Below are positions 24,797 to 32,388 of a stretch of DNA of 64,000 nt, piece after piece. Origin of the DNA: RHKX01 sp963820055 (GTDB lineage: Bacteria; Actinomycetota; Thermoleophilia; Solirubrobacterales; 70-9); the NCBI GenBank assembly GCA_963820055.1, contig CAWFYJ010000005.1:186001-250000 (forward strand), read 5' to 3'. Position numbers and translations under genes: made by a program. How positions within the stretch are numbered: position 1 is the first letter of the stretch; every line of letters begins with the position of its first letter. The notes beneath the pieces are model-generated. The model ran no database searches, was not told the DNA's origin, and saw only the letters and a list, made by a program, of their open reading frames with translations.

Positions 24797-26083
24797 CTAC
24801 GCCGCAGTAACCCGCTCCGCCTCCTCCGGCGTCGCGGTCAGCAGGATCGCGCCCTCGCCGGTCAGGTAGGCCTCCTCGCCGTGCTGGGAGACGTCCATCC
24901 CCAGCGCCTCCTCGTGGGCGCTCGCGCGGAGCTTCGTGAACGCCCCGACGACCCGCAGCAGCACGAACGTGGCCGCGAAGGCATACAGCGGCGTGACGAC
25001 GACGGCCACCGCCTGGTCGACGAGCTGCTCGGCGTTGCCGTAGAGGAGACCGTCGGCGACCCCGTTCCAGGCGATCTGCGCGGCAAAGCCGATGAAGAGG
25101 ATCCCGGTCATGCCGGCCATGCCGTGGGCGGCGAGCACGTCGAGCGTCTCGTCGACCCGGGTCCGGGGGCGCCAGACGATGAACGCGTAGCTCGGGATCG
25201 CCGCGAGGGCGCCGAGCGCCAGCGCCCAGCCCGGACTGATGAAGCCGGCCGCCGGCGTGATCGCGACGCAGCCGACGATGACCGCCGTCGCCGCCCCGAT
25301 CGCCGTCACCTTGCCGCCGCGGAGCAGGTCGAGCGTGAACCAGACGACGAGCGTCGCCGACGGGCAGAGGAACGTGTTCGTGAACGCGAGGACGCCGGAG
25401 TCGCCCGCCGACAACCCGCTGCCGCCGTTGAAGCCGAACCACCCGAACCAGAGCAGGCCGGCACCGAGCAGGACGTAGACGGCGTTGTGGGGGAGGAGCG
25501 CCTGGCGGCCGTAGTCCTTGCGGGCGCCGACGACGAGCGCGGCGGCGAGCGCCGAGAAGCCCGATCCCATCTCGACCGGCACGCCACCGGCGAAGTCGAG
25601 CGTGCCGAGGTCGGCCAACCAGCCGCCGCCGAAGACCCAGTGGGCGAGGACGGGGTAGACGAAGACCGACCAGAGCGTGATGAACGCCAGGAACGACCCG
25701 AAGCGCATCCGCTCGACCACCGCGCCTGACACCAGCGCCGCCGTGATCACGCAGAAGCTGCCCTGGAAGGCGAAGAAGAGCAGTTGCGGGATCGTCTGCC
25801 CCTCCAGCGGCGCGAAGTCGACGCCGTTCATGAAGGCGTGGTCGAAGCCGCCGATGATCGCGTTGCCCTCCGAGAAGGCGAACGAGTAGCCGATCGCGGC
25901 CCAGGACACCACGGTCACACCCAGCGCGGCGAGGCACATCATGAACGTGTTCAGCGTGTTCTTCGACCGGACCAGCCCCGCATAGAAGAGCCCGAGCGCC
26001 GGCGTCATCAGGACGACGAGCGCCGTCGCCGCCAGCATCCATGCGGTGTCGCCGGTGTCGATCCCGGCTCCCAGGCCGGTCAC
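24797..26083 (-). CDS. amtB: Ammonium transporter
   Basis: 428-residue Amt/MEP/Rh channel with 11 hydrophobic segments. N-terminal DTAWMLAATALVVLMTPALGLFYAGLVRSKN (phenylalanine gate and periplasmic binding region), DFAGGVPVEMGSG with the first pore region, GAGLLWFGWFGFNGGSG, and AAHGMAGMTGILFIGFAA containing the second conserved pore His. Starts with ATG overlapping the glnK stop (ATGA). Acts with PII, which plugs the channel when nitrogen is plentiful. Converges on the ADI operon, whose product is ammonia. Confidence 0.94.
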   Translation of the reverse strand: MTGLGAGIDTGDTAWMLAATALVVLMTPALGLFYAGLVRSKNTLNTFMMCLAALGVTVVSWAAIGYSFAFSEGNAIIGGFDHAFMNGVDFAPLEGQTIPQLLFFAFQGSFCVITAALVSGAVVERMRFGSFLAFITLWSVFVYPVLAHWVFGGGWLADLGTLDFAGGVPVEMGSGFSALAAALVVGARKDYGRQALLPHNAVYVLLGAGLLWFGWFGFNGGSGLSAGDSGVLAFTNTFLCPSATLVVWFTLDLLRGGKVTAIGAATAVIVGCVAITPAAGFISPGWALALGALAAIPSYAFIVWRPRTRVDETLDVLAAHGMAGMTGILFIGFAAQIAWNGVADGLLYGNAEQLVDQAVAVVVTPLYAFAATFVLLRVVGAFTKLRASAHEEALGMDVSQHGEEAYLTGEGAILLTATPEEAERVTAA

Positions 26084-26445
26084 GCCCAGGCCCCTCCGTC
26101 GACCGGCGTCACCGCTCCCTCGCCGGTCTCGCCGGTCCGGATCCGGACGGTCCGGTCGAGCGGCAGGACGAAGATCTTGCCGTCGCCGACCTCACCTGTC
26201 CGCGCGCCCTTCGCCAGCGCGTCGACGGTCCGGTCGACGAACTCCTCGGATACCGCGATCTCGAACCTCACCTTCTCGGAGAGCCCCATCTTCACCGTCG
26301 TCCCGCGATACGTCTCAACCCGGTCGAGCTCGCCGCCGTGGCCCTGCACGCGGCTCATCGAGACGCCCCGAACGTTCGCGCGATACAGCTCCTCCAGGAC
26401 TTCGTTCGCCCGCTCCGGGCGGACGATCCCGATGACCAACTTCAA
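26080..26445 (-). CDS. glnK: Nitrogen regulatory protein PII (GlnK type) lacking Tyr51
   Basis: 121-residue PII trimer subunit sensing 2-oxoglutarate and ATP/ADP. Ferredoxin-like core, B-loop KGARTGEVGDGKIFV (about residues 79-93) and C-loop RIRTGETGEGA. Aligned without gaps to E. coli GlnB, the T-loop reads ETYRGTTVKMGLSEK: Tyr46 is kept but position 51, the uridylylation/adenylylation site, is Val. So the usual tyrosine switch cannot operate. TTG start with GGAGGAG five to six bases upstream. Co-transcribed with amtB, whose channel it should block. Confidence 0.92.
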   Translation of the reverse strand: MKLVIGIVRPERANEVLEELYRANVRGVSMSRVQGHGGELDRVETYRGTTVKMGLSEKVRFEIAVSEEFVDRTVDALAKGARTGEVGDGKIFVLPLDRTVRIRTGETGEGAVTPVDGGAWA

Positions 26446-26570
26446 GTTCTCCTCCTACCCCGTGGTGCGGTCGGCAGCCTCCACGAAGCGGCGGACGGAT
26501 CGCCGCCGGGGCGGAGAGCCGCCGCGGTCTCCTAAAGTCCCGCGCTCGATGCGCCCCCAGGGAACAGACG

Positions 26571-27539
26571 ATGAGTGAGGCCGGGGCCGAGGGCGGCCAC
26601 GGCGAGAGCACCGGCGCGATCCTCGCCGCATTCGTCGCGAACATGGGGATCGCCGCCACGAAGTTCGCCGGCTTCCTGATCACCGGGTCCTCCTCGCTGC
26701 TCGCCGAGTCGATCCACAGCGTCGCAGACTCCTCCAACCAGGGGCTTCTCTTCCTCGGCGGCAAGCGGGCTCAGAAGCCGGCGACGGCGCTGCATCCGTT
26801 CGGGTTCGGCCGCAGCCGCTACTTCTGGTCGTTCGTCGTCGCGATCGTCCTGTTCAGCGCCGGCGGCCTCTTCGCGCTCTACGAGGGCTGGCACAAGATC
26901 CAGCATCCGGAGGCGATCGACTCGGCCGGCGTCGCGATCGGGATCCTCGTCGTCGCGCTCGGGTTCGAGAGCTTCGCGCTGCGGACCGCGATGCGCCACG
27001 CGCAGCCGTTCCGGGGCGGCCTCGGCTGGCTCGCATTCGTGCGTCGGTCGCGCAGCCCCGAGCTCCCGGTCCTCCTCGTCGAGGACAGCGCCGCGATCAC
27101 CGGCCTCACGTTTGCGCTGCTCGGCGTCGTCCTCGCGCAGGTCACCGGCGAGCCGGTGTTCGACGGGATCGGGACCCTCGCGATCGGCGCCCTGCTCGTC
27201 GCCGTCGGCGTCTTTCTCGCGGTCGAGATGCAGAGCCTCCTGCTCGGCGAGGCGGCCGTCGAGGAACAGCAGGAGGCGATCCGAGAGGCCGCCGCCGGCG
27301 TCCCCGAGATCACCCGGATCGTCTACGTCCTCACCCAGCACCTGAGCCCCGACGACCTGCTCGTCGCGATGAAGGTCGACTTCGAGCTCGGTCTCTCTGC
27401 CGCGGACGCCGGCCGCGTGATCGACGACTGCGAGGCGCGGATCCGCGCCGCTGTGCCGATCGCGACCCGCATCTACGTCGAGCCGGCCGCCCCCGACGAC
27501 GGGCCGCGGTTGACGGGGTCTGAAAAGGGCAAGGGCTAG
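26571..27539 (+). CDS. Cation diffusion facilitator family transporter
   Basis: 322-residue metal/H+ antiporter (zinc or iron efflux). TM2 motif SSSLLAESIHSVADSSNQGLLFLGGKRA (about residues 41-68) includes the HxxxD site; ATALHPFGFGRSRYFWSFV follows; TM5 VEDSAAITGLTFALLGV (D in the second half-site). C-terminal cytosolic ferredoxin-like domain from about 235 (IREAAAGVPEITRIVYVLTQHLSPDDLLVAMKVDFE). Member of the branch with a long TM4-TM5 loop. Two bases before the TspO gene. Confidence 0.88.
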   Translation: MSEAGAEGGHGESTGAILAAFVANMGIAATKFAGFLITGSSSLLAESIHSVADSSNQGLLFLGGKRAQKPATALHPFGFGRSRYFWSFVVAIVLFSAGGLFALYEGWHKIQHPEAIDSAGVAIGILVVALGFESFALRTAMRHAQPFRGGLGWLAFVRRSRSPELPVLLVEDSAAITGLTFALLGVVLAQVTGEPVFDGIGTLAIGALLVAVGVFLAVEMQSLLLGEAAVEEQQEAIREAAAGVPEITRIVYVLTQHLSPDDLLVAMKVDFELGLSAADAGRVIDDCEARIRAAVPIATRIYVEPAAPDDGPRLTGSEKGKG

Positions 27540-27541
27540 GC

Positions 27542-28048
27542 ATGGAAGCCGGCGCACGCCTCGACCCCGGGAGATCGCAATCCCCACGGATGGCCGCGAT
27601 CGCCGCCGGCTGGGCCGTCGCCGTAACCGCGGTCGCCCTCGTCGGCGGCCTTGCGACCGACACCGACAGCGACTGGTACCGCAACCTCGACCGCCCGTCG
27701 TGGCAGCCGCCCGGTCCGGCCTTCGGAATCGTCTGGACGATTCTCTACGCAACGATTGCGATCTCGGCGACGCTGGCCTGCCGCGATCTGCCGCGCCGCC
27801 CGCGCCGGATCGTCACCGCGCTGTTCGCGGCGAACCTCGTGCTCAACGTCGCCTGGACGTGGATCTTCTTCCAGGCGGAGAACCCGCGCGCGGCCGGCGT
27901 CGAGATCCTCTTCCTGCTCGGGACGATCGCGGGCCTGATCCGCCTGATCCTTCCCCACAACCGGACGGCGGCGCTGCTGCTCGCGCCCTACGGCGTCTGG
28001 GTCGCGTTCGCAACCGCCCTGACCTGGACGATCGCCGCTAACAACTAG
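27542..28048 (+). CDS. TspO/MBR family protein
   Basis: 168-residue five-helix membrane protein of the translocator-protein family, which binds porphyrins and cholesterol-like ligands. Family motifs: DWYRNLDRPSWQPPGPAFGIVWTILY (about residues 43-68), LFAANLVLNVAWTWIFF (about 98-114) and LAPYGVWVAFATALTWTI near the end. Starts right after the CDF gene (2-base gap), so the pair is probably one transcript; a shared role in haem or metal stress is possible but unproven. Confidence 0.9.
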   Translation: MEAGARLDPGRSQSPRMAAIAAGWAVAVTAVALVGGLATDTDSDWYRNLDRPSWQPPGPAFGIVWTILYATIAISATLACRDLPRRPRRIVTALFAANLVLNVAWTWIFFQAENPRAAGVEILFLLGTIAGLIRLILPHNRTAALLLAPYGVWVAFATALTWTIAANN

Positions 28049-28100
28049 GCCGGTTGCCCGTGGACACCGGTCCGCCGGCGGCAATAGAGTCGGTCGCCGG

Positions 28101-29261
28101 ATGACAACTCGTCTCGCAGGTCAGCTCGTCGCCGTCCTCGCCGCGCTGCTCGCCGCCCTCGCCCTCGCTCCCGCATCGCAAGCGGCACTGACGAAGCCCG
28201 AGCGGCAGCTCCAGAACCGGCTCGAGGAATTGGTGGCGACTGACGGCGGCCCGCCCGGGGCATCGGTCCTGCTTTCGCGCGGCCGCCACGAGAAGTTCCT
28301 GCGCGCCGGCGTCGCCGACGTCGAGACCGGCGCGCCCTTCCGGCGCCGCGACCACATGCGGATAGCCAGCGTCTCGAAGGCGTTCAGCGGTGCCGTTGCG
28401 CTCTCGCTCGTCGACGAAGGCAAGCTCTCCCTCGACGACACGATCGCCGAACGCCTGCCGGAGCTGCCGCCGGCCTGGGGCGCCGTCACGTTGCGGCAGG
28501 TCCTCAGCCACACCGGCGGAGTACCGAGCTTCACGAGCGACCCCGAGTTCCTCCAGTTCTTCGGCGATCACCTGCATGGCCAGATCACCAAGCTCGAGCT
28601 GATCGACTTCATCCGCGACGAGGACCTCGAGTACCCGCCGGGGACCCAGTACCGCTACTCGAACACCGACAACATCATCGTCGCCCTGTTCGCCGAAGAA
28701 GCCACGGGCCTCACCTACGAGCAGGTGCTTCGCCGCGAGGTCCTGAAGCCGCTCGGCCTCGACGAGACGAAGCTGCCCCGCGGCTGGAAGATCGACGCGC
28801 CCGCGATCCACGGCTACGACACCCTGCCGCAGATCGACGACCTGACGACCTGCTGCTCGATGGCGTTCGTCAGCGCCTCCGGCGGGCTCGTATCGACTCC
28901 CGAGCAGCTGACGCGGTTCATACGCGGCTACGTCGGCGGTGAGCTCTTCGGGCGGTCCCAGCACCGCGCCCAGTTCGACTTCCGCCCCGGCGCCGGCTCC
29001 GAGCCGCCCGGCCCGGGCGAGCAGTCCGGCGGCCTGGCGCTGTTCCGCTACCGGACGCGTTGCGGCACGGTCTTCGGCCACAGCGGCAACTTCCCCGGCT
29101 ACACGCAGTTCGCGGTCGCCACCCGCAATGGTCGCCGCGGCCTGACGTTCACGGTCAACCGCCAGCTCGCGCCCGACGCGTCCGGCCCGCTCGCCCCGCA
29201 GGCCTTCAAGGTCCTCCGCCGCGACTACGGCCACGCCGTCTGCACGCTGCTCGGCTCCTGA
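28101..29261 (+). CDS. Secreted serine hydrolase, beta-lactamase/class C family
   Basis: 386 residues with a signal peptide (residues 1-28, ...LALAPASQA). Catalytic SVSK (S90-K93) in IASVSKAFSGAVALSL; second motif YRYSNTDN (about 181) supplying the Tyr; third motif probably in GHSGNFPGYTQF (about 331). Similar to D-Ala-D-Ala carboxypeptidases and esterases of the AmpC superfamily. A TAGAGT box lies ten bases before the ATG. The substrate, cell-wall peptide or ester, is unknown. Confidence 0.85.
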   Translation: MTTRLAGQLVAVLAALLAALALAPASQAALTKPERQLQNRLEELVATDGGPPGASVLLSRGRHEKFLRAGVADVETGAPFRRRDHMRIASVSKAFSGAVALSLVDEGKLSLDDTIAERLPELPPAWGAVTLRQVLSHTGGVPSFTSDPEFLQFFGDHLHGQITKLELIDFIRDEDLEYPPGTQYRYSNTDNIIVALFAEEATGLTYEQVLRREVLKPLGLDETKLPRGWKIDAPAIHGYDTLPQIDDLTTCCSMAFVSASGGLVSTPEQLTRFIRGYVGGELFGRSQHRAQFDFRPGAGSEPPGPGEQSGGLALFRYRTRCGTVFGHSGNFPGYTQFAVATRNGRRGLTFTVNRQLAPDASGPLAPQAFKVLRRDYGHAVCTLLGS

Positions 29262-29271
29262 TCGCCACAGC

Positions 29272-30604
29272 GTGAGCGAACCGCGCCCGAGCGCCGAACC
29301 ACGCGACAGCGAGCCGTCCGTCAGGGCGGCGGTCCTCCGCTTCGCGCTCGCCGGCCTGATCGCGGTCGCGCTGATCGGCCTCGGCAGCTTCTTCCTGATG
29401 CGCCGGATCGGCACCTCCGAGGCCGTCGACAACGCCAGCGAGGTGACGAAGCTGATCGGTGAGGCGGTCGCCGAGCCGAACCTGACCGAGGGGCTCCTGA
29501 GCGGGGATCCCGCCGCAGTCGCCCGCTTCGACGACATCATCCAGGGAACCGTCCTCAGCGACCAGATCATCCGGGTCAAGCTCTGGGACGAGGACGGGAC
29601 GATCGTCTACTCCGACGAGCCGCGGCTGGTCGGCCAGACAGTTCGAGCTCGGCGAGGACGAGCAGCGACGCGCTGCAGACGGGCGCCAACGACGCCGAGG
29701 TCAGCGACTTGACCGAGCCCGAGAACCAATACGAGCGCGACCAGGGCCAGCTGCTCGAGGCCTACGCGCGGATCCGCGCGCCCGACGGGCAGCCGCTCCT
29801 GTTCGAGACTTACCAGCCCTACACCGCGGTGACCGCGAGCGGACGCGACCTCTGGCTCGCCTTCCTCCCGGCCCTGGTCCTGGCGCTGCTGCTGCTCGAG
29901 CTGATCCAGCTCCCACTCGCCTCGTCGCTCGCCCGTCGCGTCCGCGACGCTCATCGCGAGCGGGTCCGGCTGCTGGAGCGCGCCGTCGACGCGTCGGATC
30001 GCGAGCGCCGCCGGATCGCCGGCGACCTCCACGACGGCGCCGTCCAGGACCTGACCGGCGTCGCCCTCTCGCTCGAGGTCGCGGCCCGGAAGATCGAGGA
30101 CGAGGACCCCGATTCGGCCGAGGTGCTGAAGCGGAGGCGCCCGCCGCGGACCCGCGGCAGCGTCCGCTCCTTGCGCAGCCTGCTCGTCGAGATCTACCCG
30201 CCGAGCCTGCAGCGCGCGGGCCTCGTCGCCGCCCTCGAGGACATGCTCGCCCCACTTCAGTCACGGGGGATCGAGACGTCGCTGCGAGGTCGATCCGGCG
30301 ATCGACCTCGGCATCGAGGGCGAGGCGCTCTGCTTCCGCGTCGCCCAGGAGGCGGTGCGGAACGCGCTCAAGCACTCGGGCGCCGACCACGTCGCGATCG
30401 AGCTCACCGAGGCCGACGGCGTCATGCTGATGCGCGTCCGCGACGACGGCCGCGGATTCGACGTCGCGACGGCCGGCGGCGAGGCCGGGCACATCGGCAC
30501 CGACCTGCTTCGCGACCTCGCCGCCGAGGCGCGCGCGGAGATCTCGATCGACTCCACGCCGGGAGAGGGGACGGTCGTGTCGTCTATCTTTGCGACGGCG
30601 ATGA
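29272..30604 (+). CDS. NarL-type sensor histidine kinase (several one-base frameshifts)
   Basis: Membrane sensor of about 440 residues. TM1 (LRFALAGLIAVALIGLGSFFLM), extracytoplasmic sensor domain (KLWDEDGTIVYSDEPRLVGQT, FELGEDE, DALQTGANDAEVSDL), TM2 (LALLLLELIQLPLASSLARRV), HisKA_3 box RERRRIAGDLHDGAVQDL with the phosphoacceptor His, SLLVEIYPPSLQRAGL, then HATPase (CFRVAQEAVRNALKHS, RDDGRGFD). The frame breaks at about 29641, 29664, 30285 and 30580; each is mended by removing one base, and the last then gives a TGA at 30602-30604 that overlaps the regulator start. The stretch after VLK near 30130 also looks frameshifted and restored. Confidence 0.78.
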
Positions 30605-31260
30605 TCCGCGTACTGCTCGCCGAGGATCACCCCGTCGTTCGCGCCGGCCTCGTCGAGCTGCTCGGCTCCGAGCCCGACATCGAGATCGTGGCGGCGGTCG
30701 GCGACGGCGCCGCCGCGATTGAAGGGGTAGCCGAACATGCGCCCGACATCGCCCTCCTCGACGTGACGATGCCCGAGGTGGACGGCATCGAGGCGGCCGG
30801 CACGATCCACGGCGAGCACCCCGAGACCCGCGTCGTCATCCTCACCGCCTCCGCGGACCGCGACCAGATGCTCCGGGCCGTCGACGCCGGCGCGCTCGGC
30901 TACCTGCTCAAGGACGCCTCGCCCGCGGAGCTCTTCGAGGGCCTTCGCGCCGCCGCCCGCGGCGAGTCCCCGCTCGACCCGAAGGTCGCCCGCGAGCTGA
31001 TGGCCGACCGCCGCGAGGCACGAGCGCCGCAGCTGACCGACCGCGAGCGCGAGGTGCTCGCCTGCGTGGGCGAGGGCCTGCCGAACAAGCTGATCGCCCG
31101 CCGGCTCGAAATCAGCGAGAAGACGGTCAAGGCCCACCTGACCAGCGTCTTCGCCCAGATCGGCGTCACCGACCGCACCCAGGCCGCCCTCTGGGCCCGC
31201 AGCCACGGGATCGAAGCGCCCCGGAACGACGACGGCCCCGGGGGTGCCGGGGCCGTCTGA
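30601..31260 (+). CDS. NarL/LuxR family response regulator
   Basis: 219 residues. Receiver domain MIRVLLAEDHPVVRAGL... with phosphoacceptor D54 in LLDVTMPEVDG, T in ILTASAD and K in YLLKDASP; linker; C-terminal LuxR helix-turn-helix LTDREREVLACVGEGLPNKLIARRLEISEKTVKAHLTSVFAQIGV (about 149-193). As written, it is in frame with the kinase ATPase domain and looks like a fusion, but an extra T at 30580 is the cause; the ATG at 30601 overlapping the mended kinase stop is the natural start. Targets may include the adjacent cupredoxin promoters. Confidence 0.87.
   Translation: MIRVLLAEDHPVVRAGLVELLGSEPDIEIVAAVGDGAAAIEGVAEHAPDIALLDVTMPEVDGIEAAGTIHGEHPETRVVILTASADRDQMLRAVDAGALGYLLKDASPAELFEGLRAAARGESPLDPKVARELMADRREARAPQLTDREREVLACVGEGLPNKLIARRLEISEKTVKAHLTSVFAQIGVTDRTQAALWARSHGIEAPRNDDGPGGAGAV
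31232..31256. terminator. Terminator overlapping the response-regulator 3' end
   Basis: ACGGCCCCGG, loop GGGTG, CCGGGGCCGT: a perfect 10-bp stem inside the last codons of the regulator gene. It lies 24 bases beyond the stop of the convergent His-rich peptide gene, so it could serve both directions. Confidence 0.65.
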
Positions 31261-31279
31261 TCGCCGTTTCCGTTCCGCC

Positions 31280-31441
31280 TTACTGGTGGTTCGGGCCGTG
31301 GTGGTGGTGATGGTGGTGATGGTGGTGATGATGCCCGGGCGGATCGTCCGCTCCGTGGCTCGCCGCGGCGACGCCCGCGCCGCCCAGCGTCAGAGCGATG
31401 GCCGCCACGATCGTGGCGAACAGCTTGCTGATCCCGCTCAT
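31280..31441 (-). CDS. Secreted poly-histidine peptide
   Basis: 53-residue preprotein: signal peptide MSGISKLFATIVAAIALTLGGAGVAAA, then a mature part of about 26 residues, SHGADDPPG followed by twelve consecutive His and GPNHQ. The His run uses mixed CAT and CAC codons, which argues for selection on the protein and not simple repeat expansion. Start ATG 31441 has AAAGGAGAG upstream; an ATG at 31465 overlapping the cupredoxin stop is in frame but lacks a better ribosome site. Second gene after a cupredoxin lipoprotein. The mature peptide should bind Cu, Ni or Zn outside the membrane. I know no named family. Confidence 0.7.
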   Translation of the reverse strand: MSGISKLFATIVAAIALTLGGAGVAAASHGADDPPGHHHHHHHHHHHHGPNHQ

Positions 31442-31461
31442 TGTCTCTCCTTTGTTCGTGT

Positions 31462-31899
31462 TCATTTGACCGTCAGGGTGCCTTCCATGCCGGCCTCTCG
31501 GTGGCCGGGGATGGCGCAGTAGAAGGTGTAGGTGCCGGGCTGGAGGTCAGCCGGCGCGGAGGTCTTGCCGTCGGTGATCGTGTCCGTGTTCGCGACCACG
31601 TTCCCGGCGTCGTCCTCGATGTAGACGTTGTGGCCGGTCGATGACGCGTTGTCGAACTCGATCGTGTCGGAGCCCGCCGGGGCGTTGACCTTCGTCGACG
31701 TGAACGCGAGGCCGCCGCTCGGGTCGGCCGCGATGTTCACCTCGCCGCCCGAACCGCCTGACCCGGCCGCGGTGGAGCTCTCGGTGCTGCTCGTCGCGGA
31801 GCTGGTCGTCGAGCTCGAGCTCGAGTCGCTGCCGCAGGCGGCGAGCGCAACCGCGGACAGCGCCACCGCCGCGGTCGTCGTCAGAAGTTTCCTCGTCAT
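31462..31899 (-). CDS. Cupredoxin (plastocyanin/azurin-like) lipoprotein
   Basis: 145 residues. Lipoprotein signal with lipobox LAAC (C22), a Ser/Thr/Gly-rich linker to about residue 52, and one cupredoxin domain. Type-1 copper ligands: His in SSTGHNVYIED, then Cys, His and Met in FYCAIPGHREAGM. So a membrane-anchored blue copper protein for electron transfer or copper handling on the outer face. ATG 31899 follows ACAAGGAGCACGAG. Upstream gene of the pair with the poly-His peptide; divergent from a second cupredoxin. Confidence 0.87.
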   Translation of the reverse strand: MTRKLLTTTAAVALSAVALAACGSDSSSSSTTSSATSSTESSTAAGSGGSGGEVNIAADPSGGLAFTSTKVNAPAGSDTIEFDNASSTGHNVYIEDDAGNVVANTDTITDGKTSAPADLQPGTYTFYCAIPGHREAGMEGTLTVK

Positions 31900-31967
31900 C
31901 TCGTGCTCCTTGTTCTTTCGATGCTTGATGAGGCAACGATCGCCGCCGGCCGGTCGGCCTTTCAACT

Positions 31968-31979
31968 GGACCTTGGTCC
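31968..31979. promoter_or_regulatory. Palindrome between divergent cupredoxin genes
   Basis: GGACC-TT-GGTCC, a perfect 12-bp palindrome midway in the 123-bp gap between the two cupredoxin starts. The form resembles sites of NarL/DosR-type regulators (GGGAC-N-GTCCC class), and a NarL-type regulator is encoded 0.7 kb away. Also compatible with another dimeric regulator. Confidence 0.4.
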
Positions 31980-32022
31980 TACGACCCTTGAAATCGGCGA
32001 AACCCGCTCTACGGTGGGCTTC

Positions 32023-32388
32023 ATGAGCTTCTCCACACCGAAGACCCGAATCCGCTTCCTCCTACCGACCGCGGTCGTGGCCGCAGCGGCCGTCCTCGCG
32101 GCCCCCGCCCCGGCCGCGACGACGCCGCGCGTGACCGCGGACGTGACGATCATCGGCTCGTCCATCGCCGACTACTCGTTCGCACCCGAGATCCTGACGG
32201 TCCCGAAGGGCTCGACCGTCCACTGGCACTGGAACGGCAACGCCCCCCACAACGTCACGATCAGGTCACTCGGCAAGGCCTCCAAGACGGCGGCGAAGGG
32301 CAGCTTCGACCACCGCTTCGGCAAGGTCGGGACGTTCCGCTACCACTGCTCGATCCACGGTTTCAAGGGCAAGGTCATCGTCAAGTAG
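32023..32388 (+). CDS. Secreted cupredoxin with unusual axial position
   Basis: 121 residues: signal peptide (about 1-32, ...LAAPAPAAT) and a plastocyanin-like domain. Ligand His in GNAPHNVTIRS, Cys and His in YHCSIHGFKGKVIV. In related proteins the position four after the last His is usually Met (HxGMKG); here it is Phe, so copper would lack the normal axial thioether, or the site may be altered. Divergent from the cupredoxin lipoprotein. Its 3' end overlaps the convergent amine oxidase by 8 bp. Confidence 0.8.
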   Translation: MSFSTPKTRIRFLLPTAVVAAAAVLAAPAPAATTPRVTADVTIIGSSIADYSFAPEILTVPKGSTVHWHWNGNAPHNVTIRSLGKASKTAAKGSFDHRFGKVGTFRYHCSIHGFKGKVIVK

